Below are positions 42,501 through 54,938 of a stretch of DNA of 62,357 nucleotides, piece after piece. This stretch comes from Cymbomonas tetramitiformis. Its lineage: Eukaryota > Chlorophyta > Pyramimonadophyceae > Pyramimonadales > Pyramimonadaceae. The DNA lies in NCBI GenBank assembly GCA_001247695.2, contig LGRX02025860.1, positions 1 to 62,357 of the forward strand, given 5' to 3'. The first letter of the stretch is position 1, and every line of letters begins with the position of its first letter. Both the position numbers and the translations under genes were made by a program. Under the pieces are notes generated by a model. It saw nothing but the letters and a program-made list of their open reading frames with translations. It was not told where the DNA came from and ran no database searches.

Positions 42501-43403
42501 TTGGGTGTTCTGGATCTTGTGATGGGCATTGGTGTGCGCTGGGGGCCTGGGATGGCATATTTATCTCAGTTTGGGTACATCTCTCAGATGATTGAGACCT
42601 ATGGACTTCAAGATGCCAAACCAGCGAGCCTGCCTATGTCACCAGGGTGCTCTCTTGCCCCATCAGATGGTAAGGATGCCACCATTCCCTTCAGGGGGCT
42701 ACTTGGGCAGCTGCAGTGGGTTGCGAGATGCACGCGCCCTGACATCATGGCTGCTGTATCTGCTCTTTCTCGTTTCTGTGCGTCCTATGGCCCAGAGCAC
42801 TTTGTGGCTCTGAAGCAGGTTGTCAGATACCTTAAGGGCACTGTGGACCACGAGCTGGTACTGCGGACAACCTCCTCTGTGCCAAGGGGGCTGGGTCTGG
42901 CTTGTGGAGCACTACCACTATGCATATATACTGATGCTGACAATGCAGGGTGCAAGACCACGAGGAGATCTACATCTGGTATTGCGGTCTACCTATGTGG
43001 TAGCTTGCTCATCTTCTCCTCGATCATGCAGAGGTGTGTATCGTTGTCGACCACTGAGGCTGAGATAATAGCCATGTCTGAAGGTGCGAGGGAGATCAAG
43101 TACATCATCAACGTGCTGACCGACCTGGTGGACATCTGCACCCCAGTACAGATGTACTGTGACAACCAGGGGGCCATTCATCTGGCATCTGACTATGTCA
43201 ACAACAACAGATCCAAGCACATCGAGGTGAGAAACATGTACATCCGAGAGCTGGTGAAGTCCAAGATGGTGGAAGCCATGTATGTCGCCTCAGAGGACAA
43301 CACAGCTGACATCTTCACCAAACCTCTTCCCCTACCAGCATTCCTTATGCACAGGGAAAGACTGGGCATCATGAAGTTGCAGAACTCCACCTCTGAAGAC
43401 TGA
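39564..43403 (+). CDS. pol: Copia pol: protease C-terminus, methyltransferase-like domain, integrase, RT, RNase H
   Basis: The protease tail (FNLVSVVALEDAGF near 39690) is followed by an inserted domain at about 39880-40365. It starts DWKF and GPFTLELF and contains GNPPYEHD (about 40038-40055) and LVLPRW, resembling the gypsy Dam-like domain. The integrase zinc finger (H..H..C..C, 40380-40510) and core follow: D in VWSDTCGPF, D in LHTDGDST, E in QARVERAHR. RT shows MDVETAFLNS and catalytic YVDD (42411-42422). RNase H shows YTDADNAGC, the STTEAEIIAMSEG block, CDNQGAI, and ends EDNTADIFTKPLP. No disabling change is seen after the TAG at 39561. Confidence 0.92.
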   Translation, partial: AGTVCSEGSGTVTFVKLDVSTGRAVGLQFTAAHCIPGQPFNLVSVVALEDAGFSVDFGARQISSGGVTFSFSRVGNQYIIYEDQMSGTLDTYMACAAYHDDSDRDKTDWKFEEAGKHIEQHGPFTLELFASVDNHILDDYCTTDNPCFGRDWAGKACYGNPPYEHDTILRCLQKALSDFARAPQSTKFLLVLPRWETASWWQFISLFTIVHEYPAGEKIFSAPLDSCYNVENLEMCGKSRVWVRETKWPVVVIYKDGHTVMKLDAKMLAQVRLGHIGDVTMQEMLDEEVPMGITVGEYAKSLVWRCPERCISCRLIKMIRPSMKSTGRECAAEIGLLVWSDTCGPFRPSAGGYRCFVLFVDDCTAWICVYFLKRKSDYLATLEQFLAEVRQHRSRMNLVEKYHMVLHTDGDSTMIAGQTQQYCKDQGIEQRHGSPYLHENQARVERAHRTVQAMARALLLTSGFGVDVWPLAVRHSVYIPNRTFQKPLHKKSPYYKLYGKHQDLSHLRVFGCLAYAFVDPDNREHKFSDRARQLRYVGHSEVSSAYLLYDPGSGKIVKSGMVKFQEAVDKLGKVVTTWDPSVVAPLSTNFMVTALDGTYHDTLPSELGDSVLDVGVYLPEDSDEILAVLRVQAADEGCWVSLRAYLDAHPEHLAAVRSAAHGGDLNVNYPLFIEVMVDAGGEKMEAGIICARAVEASSFPYCVMLLTNFTHIDLPVGKVHFPPEHTCLAVVGKACAGSSVNVLPDGVTEPKGVKQAMGAPDAGEWMEAIQTELEALVTVKQALLMKDMEDVPPGVRLLDMFLVLKVKLDKHRQLQKRKARVCVRGNKQEYGVDYFDTFAPCTQLSSVRLVIILALNLALNVYHMDVETAFLNSVLEEDLYVRLPRGLEYQGRTCAKLLNAVYGLKQAGKEWFETSDAFIMAYDVRMRRSDVEPCLYYIRDSDITVIILAYVDDYIVATNSRSWYDNFVAAFNSKYACKDLGVLDLVMGIGVRWGPGMAYLSQFGYISQMIETYGLQDAKPASLPMSPGCSLAPSDGKDATIPFRGLLGQLQWVARCTRPDIMAAVSALSRFCASYGPEHFVALKQVVRYLKGTVDHELVLRTTSSVPRGLGLACGALPLCIYTDADNAGCKTTRRSTSGIAVYLCGSLLIFSSIMQRCVSLSTTEAEIIAMSEGAREIKYIINVLTDLVDICTPVQMYCDNQGAIHLASDYVNNNRSKHIEVRNMYIRELVKSKMVEAMYVASEDNTADIFTKPLPLPAFLMHRERLGIMKLQNSTSED

Positions 43404-43537
43404 AGACTGAAGGGTCATCATCCCCATAAACTGGAGCTGGAGGGGCACCATCCCAAGAACTGGGTGCTGCTGACTGAAGGGGCACCATTCCCAAGAACTG
43501 GCAGTAGGACAACTAGACAGTCACCCTTTAGAAGGGG
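43404..43537 (+). promoter_or_regulatory. Copia 3' leader with polypurine tract
   Basis: Three short repeats of GGGGCACCATYCC type precede a purine run AGAAGGGG (43530-43537) directly before the LTR. The run would prime plus-strand synthesis. Confidence 0.7.
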
Positions 43538-43941
43538 TATTGGAATCTGCAAGTGCCTGCTGATCAGTTTGGTGTAAAGCATGACTATCTAGACCTTCTA
43601 CAGTAGTCAGGATGCTCAAACCCTGAAGAAACCCTAAAGAAACCCTGTGGAACCCTTAGATCTAGATCTGTAGATCTGCTGAGCTAATCGTGGCCGTCAG
43701 ATCATTGATGACCGTCGGCAAGTGCGTAATAAGTTCATCTGTACTCAGGTGTGTCACTGTCGGTCGGTATGAACACGACAGTGACACGTAGGACTCTGTT
43801 TAGTGAACTTTCACATAGATCGCCCAATCAGTTATGATGGCGCGTTAATGTTCGTGGCGTTTCGAGCTGCGAACTAGTATATCTTTTGATAATGAAAGTA
43901 TGCGCTCGCTTTTGTGAAAACGAAACTCTCGAATTCCTACA
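43538..43941 (+). repeat. 3' LTR of the copia element
   Basis: 404 bp with three substitutions relative to 35846-36249 (two around the CCGTC[G/A]GATC stretch, one at GAACT[G/A]GT). Confidence 0.95.
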
Positions 43942-46899
43942 AAGATACCTGGATACAGACTCATAACACAGTTGGACTGTCGTCGGGACCCTCTTGCCGC
44001 AGTTCCTTGTTCAATAACTATTACTCGGCTAGTCGATCTCAAAATCTCCACTAGGCCAACATGAGATGCGGGGGAATCGAGGAAATGAACCGTCAATCTG
44101 TTGAATGCATGGTGTCACGACTCGTGACGTACGTCGCGCCGTGACCTCGCGAGTCAGGTTGACGATGGTGCTGGCGATTCGTTTACGATGACACTATCTA
44201 GACTCGCGACACGTTCGACGTTGACGATTCATTGACGCTTTCTTCACTCGTCTGAGTGACAAATGACGTGGCATCCCGTGACGTACACGTAATGTACATA
44301 CACCAATCACAAATCAATATTTGATCGACTACTTAAGTAAGTAATTAAGTAAGTAATTTGCCCAGGTCTGTCCTTGTAAAGAGCTTTGGGTTCACAGCGA
44401 CAACCCGAGTTTATCAGTGTGGTACTCGCATAACGCCAACGACCAAGGAGAGCTAAGCAAAACTCGAGACTCTGGGCCAATAAGCCAGATTGAACAACTG
44501 TACCTGATACTTTGGGGGTGGACTCGACTTTGCTCTTCGGGGAAGGGCTCAGGAACAGCACTTTCTTGGGATGTGGGTGTGAAGAGGGGTATGCTCCGGT
44601 CCTAATCCGGGTGTTTGTCCACTGACAGTACACGCGGCCCTCGGACAAGTGCATAGGGGTGAGAGTGAGAGACAGAAATTGGGGCACGCAGGGCTGGCCG
44701 TGAGTCATCTCACCGTTCATCCCAGTGGATGTGAGAAGCATTCAGGAACACGGCGGGACCGTGACCAGATACCGACGACGCGCACACATCTCATACCAAA
44801 TGCAATGCAGTATGGATAGATGGATGTATGTACTAATGATTGCCACACATACATCTTGCGAGACTGTGCACTCTTACGCAACCTGTATGGCGACGCACTT
44901 GCTACAACAGTCGTCAGGCCAGTGCCCCGTCCGACGTCTTAGCGGACCCACGAACAATGGCGTTCGCAATTTTAGTAGTAAGGGAGTCAGGTAGTAGTGA
45001 AATAAATAGTTTGCGTCCTCGGTGAAGTCCTCGCGGGCGCAAACTGGACCATCGTACTACGCCTCGCAAATTAAAACAGTGAAACCAGGGTGGCGACAAG
45101 CCGTGACCACCTTTCCATGAAAATTCAGCCAGGACGTCCCCGCCTCTGACTTCTGTCACGGGTGACATTGATCGGAAGCGAAACCTTTCAAAATATCGGA
45201 AAGCGTTGTAAGCAAATTGGACGGGCGCGGAACGACTGGTGCGGCTTGCAATGAGCCGCTGCTGCAGGTCCGCACGTTCCCTGCGCTCCTGCCGCAGCAC
45301 CTGGCCGCGTCTCTCTCCCTCCGCCAGATTGCTCGGGCGGCTCCAAGAGTAGAGGTGAACCGGCGTCAAAGGCACAGCTTCAGTACGCTTGCGGTACAGT
45401 TGCAGAGGCGCTTGAGTGGCCCAGTGAGGCTTAGGGGGTCCCGTTCTTCACTAGCGAGCTCCGTAAAATCCAGATAAGTCCGAAGTGTGTGCTGAATCCT
45501 TCGATCCCTGATGTGAGTACATCGTGCAGCCGATCTTCTGTGACTATATGGTGCCAAAGAAGTCGGTCCAAGGATAAGTAAGCAGACACGCAGACACTTT
45601 ATAGCATCACACACGGATAATTCCCGAGGAAGATTTAGCATCATGAGGATGCATGTGCACAACAATTCACGGGCAGGTTGTCATGTGGCATCACTACTTC
45701 AGGATGTCACTCGCTCAGCAGAATGTGCTTCGCAGCTTGGCACCCAGCATGAGAGATCAGCCAGGTGAAACTGAGAGCTCAAGACTGCCCAGTGCTGCAA
45801 CCGAAGCGCAACGGATTTTCCTGGGCTGCGCGGTGCTGCGTACCATATGTCGTTGAGCCAGGGAGGCGGAACGACGCGTTCTCCAAGAAAAGCTGGCGCA
45901 TCTCCGATGCCACTTCTTCGTATTCGGAAGCAATCACCACCTGCTTCCGGGACCGGGCCGCACCGTCTTGAGGTGGCCAGCCTGGTCTCTGATGGCCGTG
46001 CAAGTGCGCGCTGATATCAGCAGCACCCTCCCGAGGCTTTCTGATTGTCAAAACTTTCAGCAGTACTATCCAACATGCTATGGCCCATCCATCTGATTCA
46101 ACGACACCGCCGCTTCTCCACATCCAAAACATGGTTGTTGAAATACCGAATGCCCTACGCAACGAGAATGGTGGATTGAACGCGGCTTCATTTTGATGTG
46201 CACAAGCTGAGGTAGTTGGCCGGCGGCTCGAATCAACCATGAGGTCCGGTGCTCGAGCATGCCTAATTCTTACCGAGGTATCAAGTCTGTACATGGCGGC
46301 AGGCCACAAGCAGCGACGCCACAGTATGGCGGGGAGGGCATGGCACACCTCTCCACCTGGGGATAGTAGACTGGCAATATCATCCACCTGCGCCCGCGGA
46401 TCCACTTGCGGTTTGCTGCTCCCTCCTTCACATATACAGCTGAGTAGGGAAAAAGGTCGGAGGGACAAGCGAGACCGAGACCGAGACCGAGACTGAAATT
46501 GCCACATGGATTGAGAATGCAACTAAGGATAGCAGAAAATCACATGTAGAGACTGCGACTGCGACTGAGACACGGGCTTAGACCACAAAGCTGAATTTGA
46601 AAATAAGCACGGAGCATGAACATACCACGCCAGTCTTGACGATTCGCCGATTTCTCCACCTGACCATCCAATGCAGCATGTTAGTGAAACCCATCTCCGC
46701 TCACGTGTGTGTGAGTCTGAAGGTGGGGCATAGAACATGCTGAAAGTGCCATGCTTGTGCTGATAGGCGTTCTCGCGTGCAATGTGGCAGTACCCCATGC
46801 TTGCGGGGGGAGGGGGCTATTGGAGGGAGTGCATAATTCTTGATCGAAGGTGGTGGACATGTGCTTATGTGCTTCGATGGGGACTGTTCAGTCGGGTGT

Positions 46900-47195
46900 C
46901 ATCATCTGATTACGCATGCGACGCATGCCATCAGCGTGCAGACGCAGATCATGCACGCCACCAGGGTCGAGATGCATGTGACAAACACCACCAGCGTGCA
47001 GACGCGTGCCATGCGTGTCAAGATGCATGTGATACGTGCCACCAGCGTGCAGATGTGTGTGAAGCATGCCACCAGCGTGCAGATGTGCGTGAAGCATGCC
47101 ACCAGCGTGCAGACACAGGTAACGCACTCCACCACTGTCGAGTTGAACGTGACAAACGCCACCAGCATGCAGGCGCTCGTGAGGCAGGCTTCAAG
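46900..47195 (+). repeat. 30-bp tandem repeat, about 9 to 10 units
   Basis: Units share GCCACCAGCGTGCAGA and drift elsewhere. A period of 30 keeps frames open on both strands, which explains the spurious His/Cys-rich frames here. Confidence 0.85.
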
Positions 47196-50100
47196 TATAC
47201 ATAAACTTCGAATTGTGAGGAGCGCGCGAAGGCCCAGTCACCACATGAAGCAAATCACAACAAGAAAGAGCTTGCTCGGTGTCCAACCACTCATGCCATG
47301 CAACATGCACAACCCCGTGATGCAAACCCCAATTACCCAGTATGCATATACACACATGTCACATGCCATCGCCATATGAACATATGTGATGCACACCTCC
47401 AGCATGCCCACCATCATGTCAATGCTGGAAAGAGAGAAGAGCGCTTGAAAGTACCAATGCACTGAGGCGGCATGTGATGGGGATGAGACAAACACCTTTT
47501 CTGGATGTAAGGGTCAGGACAGATAATGGAGAGGATTCTGACTTTGCCCGTGAATTCCTGTAAGCCGTGGATCCCCGACAATCCTCGGCAGAGTCCAGCA
47601 CTCAGAAACACTCTCGGCAGGGCACGACACTTGGATATCCCCTCGGTGGGGTAGAGTGCTCAGATACCCACTGACTTACAACTAGCTAGGCACACAACCT
47701 GCTGATGCGGAGTTAAGTGTTTGCTATACAAGGCGACGAATGACTGCACAACTTCAGACCTGGAAAATCGGATTTTGAAGAGCTTGCAGCCGATCACGCA
47801 ACCTGCAGACGTGGAGATATGGTGCACGTGAAGAACACGGCAGCCTTGCACACAATCTCACTTTGCAGTAGGGTTTAGGTGAGCCCAGTGCAATTAAGAT
47901 GTAGTATGTGGCTGTCATCCAGCACCCAAAAGATCGAAGTACTTGTAAGGGAGTCTGGTTATCTTCATGACATGCTTGCAACGTTGCTGACCCTTCTCTT
48001 GGGAGCAAGGAAGTGAAGAAACAAACCTGAAAAAGATGCGGCAGTGTGCCCGGTTGCACGTTAGCAGCCACAAACGACACGTTCCGTAGTTGCAGGTGCG
48101 CCGCCCTGCCGCAAGCCCAGAGCCCCAAATTCGGCACTCGCATACACAACACGGAGGGTTTTGAGCCCTGTCGATTAGGAAGCGACGGTGATAGGAGGCG
48201 CGCGGCCGCGAGCTTCTCACCACTGCTTGGCGCGATCCACTACACGCTCTCGTATATCCACCTGTCACATGCCGTAACACCTCAGTGGCGTGCTGGCATC
48301 CCTTGTACTGCTGGTCCAGCGACTTCACATCGCATCCTGCACCATCGTTGCTTCACCCTCTGCCGCGTGGTTAGCGAAATACTCAGGGGAAAATAACGAA
48401 GTTCTCGGTCGAAAGGGCGGTTAGGGCGATAAGTTTCGTGGTAACGTCCAAAAGTGCGTTCCTCTGCAGCACGGGCCGCCAGAGAGTGAACAGGGGGCCT
48501 TCAAAGGGACGTTTCCTCCCACATACTTCGAAAAGGAGGCCCTCAAGGGGAGGAGCTCACTCCTACATAATTCATCTCGGGCTGCTGCGGACCGAGCGCG
48601 AACAGCAGCTCTCCTTCACAGCAGCCAACTGTATCACCCCACGTTGACAGCATCCGACAGTACAGTGAATGGCAAAAAGAACAGCAGCAGCTGCATCTTC
48701 CCCTGTTGGACGCTGGACAGTCCACCTCCATATGTCAGAGAGAAGGTGAGAATATTGTAGGCGAGCCGTGCACTTTTATCTCTTTCACAAACACTTTAGA
48801 AGCATGTCAAAGCGAAGCTGCCTGGGAGCAGAGGAGATGGCGGCGTACGATCGACGTGAAGAGGCTTTGTCGGATCCTCGAAGAGCTGTAAAGTGGCGAC
48901 CCGGCGGGCCAGTGGCTCACTACCTCAGCGGGCAAAGCGGCTCAGTGGCTCAGGAGAAGAGAGGGAGTGAGAACTCAGGCCGGCCGTCGACAAAGTGAGA
49001 CAAATCTGGATGATTTTCTGGGCCGTTCACGGAAGCAGAATCTCTAAGTGGCCCTGCGGCCCAGGAAGAGCGGACACTCGGGCGAGGCTCGAACTCACCG
49101 CTGACCAGTCGGGCACCGCCGGGAGGGCTGCAAACTCCGGCGATAAAGGGTTTACGTGGAGCCTTGAGCGCACCTGTAACTATCACCATAGAGGAAAAAA
49201 GACTTCAGCGGCAGTCCGATTCTCCAAGCCTCAAGCGGATTGTCCACACGATGTGACTGTTTTCACCAAAAGCACGCCTGACTGCACGCAACGCTCCCCA
49301 AGGTCCAGCTGCCCTGGAAACAAAACGCAGCTCCTTGTCGAGACCTCCGCACTGTAGCTGCCACCTCGCTATGTAAATATGCGAAGAGCTTGAATTTTTT
49401 TGGTTCTTTTATATGGCGGGTAGTGCTCCCACAATTCACGTGAAGGTTGCATAAAAGCGTCTGCCATGGAAATTTTGAGGCAACCCCTCTGCATCTCGGC
49501 ACCCCTAAAAAACGAACCTTGCGCATCTTGGGAGGCTCGGCGCGTTCCTCAGGAAGCGAGTTTTCCTGGAGCTGCTGCGAAGGCTTTGTGCACGCCACAC
49601 TGAAGAAAAAGTGGCGGACTGAGGTATGCGCTTTCGTTCTTGAAGTTCTGCGTCCATAACAAATGGAGTGAGCTGCAGCTGCGCTTGCATTGTTGTTCAC
49701 ATATTCGCGCAAACTGGCGGAGCCTGGGTTTGAAGGGGATGACTGGGTAATAAATAGTGAATTTTACATTCTAGTGAATATGATTTCTCGAAGAAAGTGA
49801 AATGCAAATTCTGCCAAGTCTCTGACGTACCTGGAGTATTGTAAGGTTGATAGAGCAGAACTGCCAGTCCCACGATAATGCTGCATCTGTCTCTTAGACA
49901 CGGAGTGCACAACAGGACTGTTCCACAGTTTGCACATGGCTACAGAAGTGGAAGGAGCTATTTCTTAACCGCTATATTAGTGAATCAAGCTTTCTCACAA
50001 AAAATGAGGCACCTCGCCAAGGACCGCTTTCAGTCGAAGTTTTACAGGATAGGATCGCAATGAATCCTTAAAGTGAAAGTGCCACGAAGGCGGTAGCGCT

Positions 50101-51296
50101 TTGTGCCTCTTCTATTTCTACTGTTGTCGTAGAAGAAGTAGAACGATTTCCCCTTGATTTCACTGAAATGCGTGCTTGGGAATTTATAGCCTGGTGTTGC
50201 ACATTGCAGGATAAAAGCGGATAGGGCTCGTCTGAGTAGTTTCATCGTTTTGCAAAAATGGCGTGCATGATTTATGCCTGTTGAACACCAACAGTGAGCA
50301 TGCACCTGAAGCCCGACACGTGTCACAATTGTCATACAGTCAGTCGTGTCACAAGAGGGATGCACCTACAGCTATCTACATCCTACACCTCGGCATACAT
50401 TTATGACCCCGCGGAAGGTGACCATCGCATCGCTAGAGAGGCCAGCCGGAAAATCGAAGTCGTCCGATGGTAACTTTTAGGGTATCAAAATAACCGTTAG
50501 ATCATCCTGATGAAGATCATATATAATACCCCTGTGTGATTTCGACTTTTTCGAGGGGAAGATTGCCATTTTTAGCGATTTCTACCTCTATTTTTGACCC
50601 CTCGACTAGACGTTTCGGCATAGTGTTAAGGCGTCCCCTTTTCGTAGCCCCCGATTTTTGTTTTTTACACTGTTAACGTTGCATCTGTAGCAGATTTTTG
50701 CATTCTCGATTCGATTTGGTCATCATACCGAATTTAATGGGAACGATCCAAGCCAGATTCACAAAAACTGCATGCTCACAAACGATTACGACTCGTGCCG
50801 CCATCGGAACGAGTTCTCGCCTTTGATTGGGTCATCGAAAATCGGAAGCTCCAGAGCTCTCGACGTTCACGGAGGTCCGCGGAAACTCGAGAGCTCGACC
50901 GTTCGCTATCAGCAACAGCGAATGTGAACACCCTACGTTTCTAGACGCGTGCATTGGAATTTGCACATGGCACTAATACGCACACCCGGCAAAGGAATGC
51001 AAGGACGAAAGAAAAATAGGTTACAATTGTACAAATAAACTTTAAAAGGAGTTTGCTATCCGCACGCAGCGGGTCGGTAGGCTTACAGTTTTCAATAATC
51101 TTCTAATAACTTGCTAGGATCTGCTGTGGCTGCCTTTGTCGCTTTGGAAGCAAAGGTGGCGAGGCACTATCGAAAGCGTGTCTGCCACCAGCGTCGGAAA
51201 AAACATCAGGTCGTGGAGCTGATGCACGATGAAGATGGAAGCGGTGTCTCGGTGGCCCACTCGTAGCGGATTCGTAGGTGGTTTTGCACAAAACAC

Positions 51297-51623
51297 TCAG
51301 GGAAACCAGCAGCACGGTGGCACCAATGCATTCCTTCGCCAACTGACGTTTTTGGGGCGATACGTAACCGGCACCAAGCCGTGATACACGCGGCAACAAA
51401 TATGGGGTTGAAACATATGCACCGTTGCCTTAAAGCGCTTACGGCTTGCCTCGTCCCGAAACTGTTGCTCGTCGAGGTCAAAGTTGCAGTGCAAATCCAG
51501 GAAAGTCCATAGAAATCTGCATTTTTCACCGACTTCAGCGATTTCCAGCAGCGATTCTGCCTTAACCTCCTCAACTTGGTTCACGTATTCCAACAAGGCG
51601 TGCATATTGAAGACGGTATGCAA
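51297..51623 (-). CDS. Hypothetical ORF next to the A2 insertion
   Basis: A 108-codon minus-strand frame. Its first two thirds have normal protein composition (YVNQVEEVKAESLLEIAEVGE, then LDEQQFRDEASRKRF), suggesting a real exon. I recognise no family. Element A2 inserted 28 bp upstream of its first Met, so the original gene may be cut there. It could also be chance. Confidence 0.25.
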   Translation of the reverse strand: MHTVFNMHALLEYVNQVEEVKAESLLEIAEVGEKCRFLWTFLDLHCNFDLDEQQFRDEASRKRFKATVHMFQPHICCRVYHGLVPVTYRPKNVSWRRNALVPPCCWFP

Positions 51624-51655
51624 ATATCTAGATATTGCGATACACGTGTAACATA

Positions 51656-51908
51656 TACTGGAATATCCTAGTTCACTAGATATCAGAAACTCCTGAACTG
51701 TGTGGATAAACTCATAAGATAAATAAACCCTAAGCTAGATATACCCGGAACGGTCTCGCTACGGTTTCGCAGTCTAGCCTACCTGTGACACAGCGTGTGT
51801 CACAACACGAAGCTATAGATCAGTCAGCAGTCTAGTGTTGGCCTAGGAGTCTGTCATAGGGGCCTGCACCGGGACTCCCGGTCAGGGCTGCCTATACAGA
51901 TTTCAGCA
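51656..51908 (-). repeat. 3' LTR of A2
   Basis: 253 bp. On the minus strand it starts TGCTGAAATCTG and ends TTCCAGTA, as in A1. Confidence 0.9.
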
Positions 51909-52237
51909 CACCACCCCAGCACTGTGGGCGGTGACTGTCTAGGAGAGTCGGATAACGTGTAAGATAAGCTGTTAGGGCAGGAGCTAGGGTGACAAGACCA
52001 AACTGCTAATCCAATTGTGCTATTCTGATACACAAATTGGAACCCTCTAGGTAGCACGTGAGCAGAAACATACGGGCATTGTGCACCTGCTAAACAACTG
52101 AAAAGAACCGTGCTAGCAAGTCAGATTGAAGAATACAAAGGAGTCAAAGTAAAACATAAACCAGATTGAAGAAATCGTTGAAGTCACCGGAGTTCCGCAC
52201 ACCACCATGTTGGTGTGCATCCAGAGTGAACAAGAAG

Positions 52238-54534
52238 TCAATCGACAGCACCAAAGTAGTCAGCGGTGGCCTCAGTCAAGTCCGACCCGAAGGGAGGATT
52301 CCCGAAAGGACCCTTCTCATGTAGAGCCACACCGTAAAAGAAGGCCATGTCGAAACTTAAATCTGCCTGAGCAAGGTCCAGAAAGATGTCAGGGGGCTCA
52401 GGCGGCTCAAGTGGTGGCACATTGTCAGCCACAAAGAAACCCTGAGCCGGGATCACCGATTCAACAAATTCATTCGTGGAGAAAATTGACGGAGTCTCCC
52501 AATCGAGATCACCACCAGGTGAAGGCAATCCCGCAGCCGACTGAGCGTCGGGCACGGCTGCCACCCCCATGATCGAGATGCAAAGAACGAGGGAAAGGAG
52601 GAAAGGAATTCCCCACGGCCCAACCGTGGCAGGAAAGCCCCAGGGCGGCTTCCCACAACCGTAGGCTCTCTGGTTGTCCACGGGTGGTCCGGACACATGA
52701 TTGGCCGACGGAGGCGAGCCCCGTGGCTTCAGCCGGAAGCTGCCGTCGGCAAAGTCCTCGTAGTCGTCGGTGTCGTAGCCGGTGAGGTCAACCGGCGCGA
52801 CGGCGGCGTGGTTGACAGTCTGAACGAATCCAGGGAACTCTTCCGTCGTTGCAGTCACCCGCGCCGATTGAAGTGGCACGGACTTCACATCCTCCACCTG
52901 CGAGACAGGTATAGCAGGGGCCGGCACGGCGGATGCCGATGCCGCCGCACCACCTACCGGAACCTGCTCCTCCGGCATGTTCCCCGCTGCCGCGGGGCCG
53001 CACACCAGAGCCGATGCATGCGGCTCGAGAGCCGCCCGTGGTGGGAAGGATGCGTGGGTGTAGCGCACCTTGCAGTTTGCCGCGGCATGGACCTCCGCGG
53101 CGAGATCGTCCAGCCGCCGATGAATGTCGTCACCTGCGGGCTCGTCAGCAGGCTGCTGCGGCTCTATCGTGAAGCCGTAGGCGGACACGTCGATCCCGCC
53201 CACCGCACCCGCACAGAGCACCGCAGGTGGCCCGTACGTGGAGGCCGCACTGGCAAAGGCCTCCGCCCCATCGTCTGCCCGGCCTGCTGGAACAGGGCGC
53301 ACATGGCTAAAGCCCGCACCCCCTCCGCGTCCTCCTCGTCGATGGGAGTGCAGAATGCTGCAGCCGAGTGTGGGGGATGCTGACGCCCACCCAAGGGACA
53401 GTCGCGGTAAAAGTGGTGTTGCTCACCTTTTCCCGCCTTCTTGCACCTTCCGCAAAAGGGCTTCGCCTTTTGGTCGTCACGGTCGAAACCGACCGCAGAC
53501 AATGGGTGCGTGCCGACGCGGAATCCCCGCTGCGCACCACGCTGCTGCTGCTGCCGCTGCTGCTGCGCCGGTGGCGCGTCCGTCCCGCGCTGCTGCCGCA
53601 GCAAGGCCTGAAGCTCGTTGATCTTGTCGAGGAGAGCGCCGTACTCCGTGCTGGAGAGCTGCGCAGAGATGCCGCTCTTGCCCGAAACCGCCTTCCCCGC
53701 CCCCGTCTGCGCCCAAGCCTGATAGATCTCCACCACAAGGGAGCGGAGAGACGCCAAGGAGACATGCGCGAGGTCGGCCGCGAGAGGATACCGCACCTTG
53801 ACCGCGGTGTAAAACACCGGGTCTAGCCGGTTGTACAGGGAGAGCTTCCTGGTCTCCTCGGTGGGCGTCCAGTCCGTAGCTTTGTTATCCCGCACCAGAC
53901 GCTGTTCCCGAGCCAAGATGGGCTGCGGGTCAGTGTCTGCGGGATAACGCAACGCGGCGTGCTCCTCCTGGTGCGACTCACGTAGCGCCACCGGTACACA
54001 GCCCTTGATGATGTCCACAAGAGCTCGCCGTCTATCACGGTCAGACGAAGCGTCGGTGCCAGTCAACCAGACGTAGGCGTTGCTGTGCTTCTCGACAACC
54101 AGAGCCAGAACGTCGTAGAGCAAGCCGTTGACCTTGGTCACCACACGAGCCAGAGGGTCGCCGAGGTCAAAGGATGCCAGCTCCAGCCCAGCCGAATGAA
54201 ACTCCGTACGCAGCTGCACCACCAGCTCGGAGAGGAGGCCAGCGTCGTCCGTACCCCTGAAGTGGTGCTTCTTGTCACCAAGGACATCCTCGCGGATACC
54301 CTTGGCCCATTGGCGGTGAAGACGCGCCTTGTAGATGTCGTCGACCAGCCTGCTCTGCTCCTGCAAGTACTTCCTGGTCGCCACGTCTGCATCCTCGTTG
54401 GAAGTCGGAGCGGGGGTCGGAACAGTTGGCGTACGCACCGTCGGACTGTTCCGAACCCCGTCTAACAGCCTCAGCGATGCGTCGATGTCACTGTCCCTGT
54501 CTAGGGACTTCTTCGCTCGGGTCAACATTCCCAT
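52238..54534 (-). pseudogene. Gag-like protein of A2, frameshifted
   Basis: It starts at 54534 (MGMLTRAKKSL), aligned with ATG 17559 of A1. The capsid-like region is intact through the position where A1 is shifted. The knuckle (CGRCKKAG...HHFYRDCPLGG) lies near 53450. A frameshift near 53285 moves the acidic C-terminal part to another frame, which ends at 52238. The hydrophobic segment (PFLLSLVLCISIMGVA, about 52570-52615) is conserved with A1 although the flanking tail differs, so the membrane segment looks selected. Confidence 0.7.
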
Positions 54535-54938
54535 ACTCTGAAAAGCCAGAAGAGGGGAGGTGGTACGCAGCGGCGCGGTTGGGTGTGGTAGCGGAAAAAA
54601 TGGTAATGGTCAGCAGCGGAGAGGAGCTAAGAGAGTGGAGCGGCGAGGGGCACTCGAAGATGTCGTCGAAGTCGAAGGTGTCGCGAACACCAGCCCAGAA
54701 AACAGTAACCAGCTGGGCCAGTGCCGGTGCAAAACTGAATCTGAACATTGCTAAGACTAGTCCGTAACGAGGCGCGGTCCCCATGGCCGCCACTCCCAGT
54801 CGCTTACCGCAAACAACTCATACCATAATTCCTAGTCGCACCCAAACGCGCCCGTGCGCACCACCTCTCCAAGCGGCCGTTTAGCCAATCATGGCCAAAT
54901 CAGCAAGTGGAATAAAAGCGTGGATGGGGCCACGACCT

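Larger units (their letters stand above)
35846..43941 (+). mobile_element. Ty1/copia LTR retrotransposon, young, with methyltransferase-like domain
   Basis: 404-bp LTRs differ at three positions. The target duplication AAGAT flanks it (35841-35845, 43942-43946). Coding order is gag, protease, methyltransferase-like domain, integrase, RT, RNase H; integrase before RT is the copia signature. Gag and pol are in different frames (+1 relation), and one in-frame TAG splits the protease. Otherwise all frames are open. Confidence 0.95.
43947..51650. other. Long stretch with no recognised gene
   Basis: I found no domain or family signature. Contents I can name: short AAGTAAGTAATT repeats near 44336, a 30-bp tandem repeat (46900-47195), and AT-rich sequence from about 50400. 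The longest frame (45779-46522, minus, 247 codons) begins with an Arg-Ser run and has no recognisable domain. Multi-exon host genes with short exons could be missed by eye. Confidence 0.5.

Noticed and set aside
45779..46522. A 247-codon minus-strand gene
   Set aside because: Composition is odd, starting with an Arg-Ser run from a GAGACC-type repeat. No domain is seen and there is no supporting neighbour. It remains possible as an exon.
46900..47195. CRISPR-like array
   Set aside because: The context is eukaryotic and the repeats are contiguous with drift, with no unique spacers.
46782..47204. A Cys/His-rich zinc-finger-like protein
   Set aside because: The frame is produced by the 30-bp tandem repeat, and equivalent open frames occur on the opposite strand.
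49060..49150. B-box-like GAGTTCGAGCCTC on the minus strand as a tRNA
   Set aside because: A T arm can be drawn, but no partner for the acceptor stem exists at the right distance.
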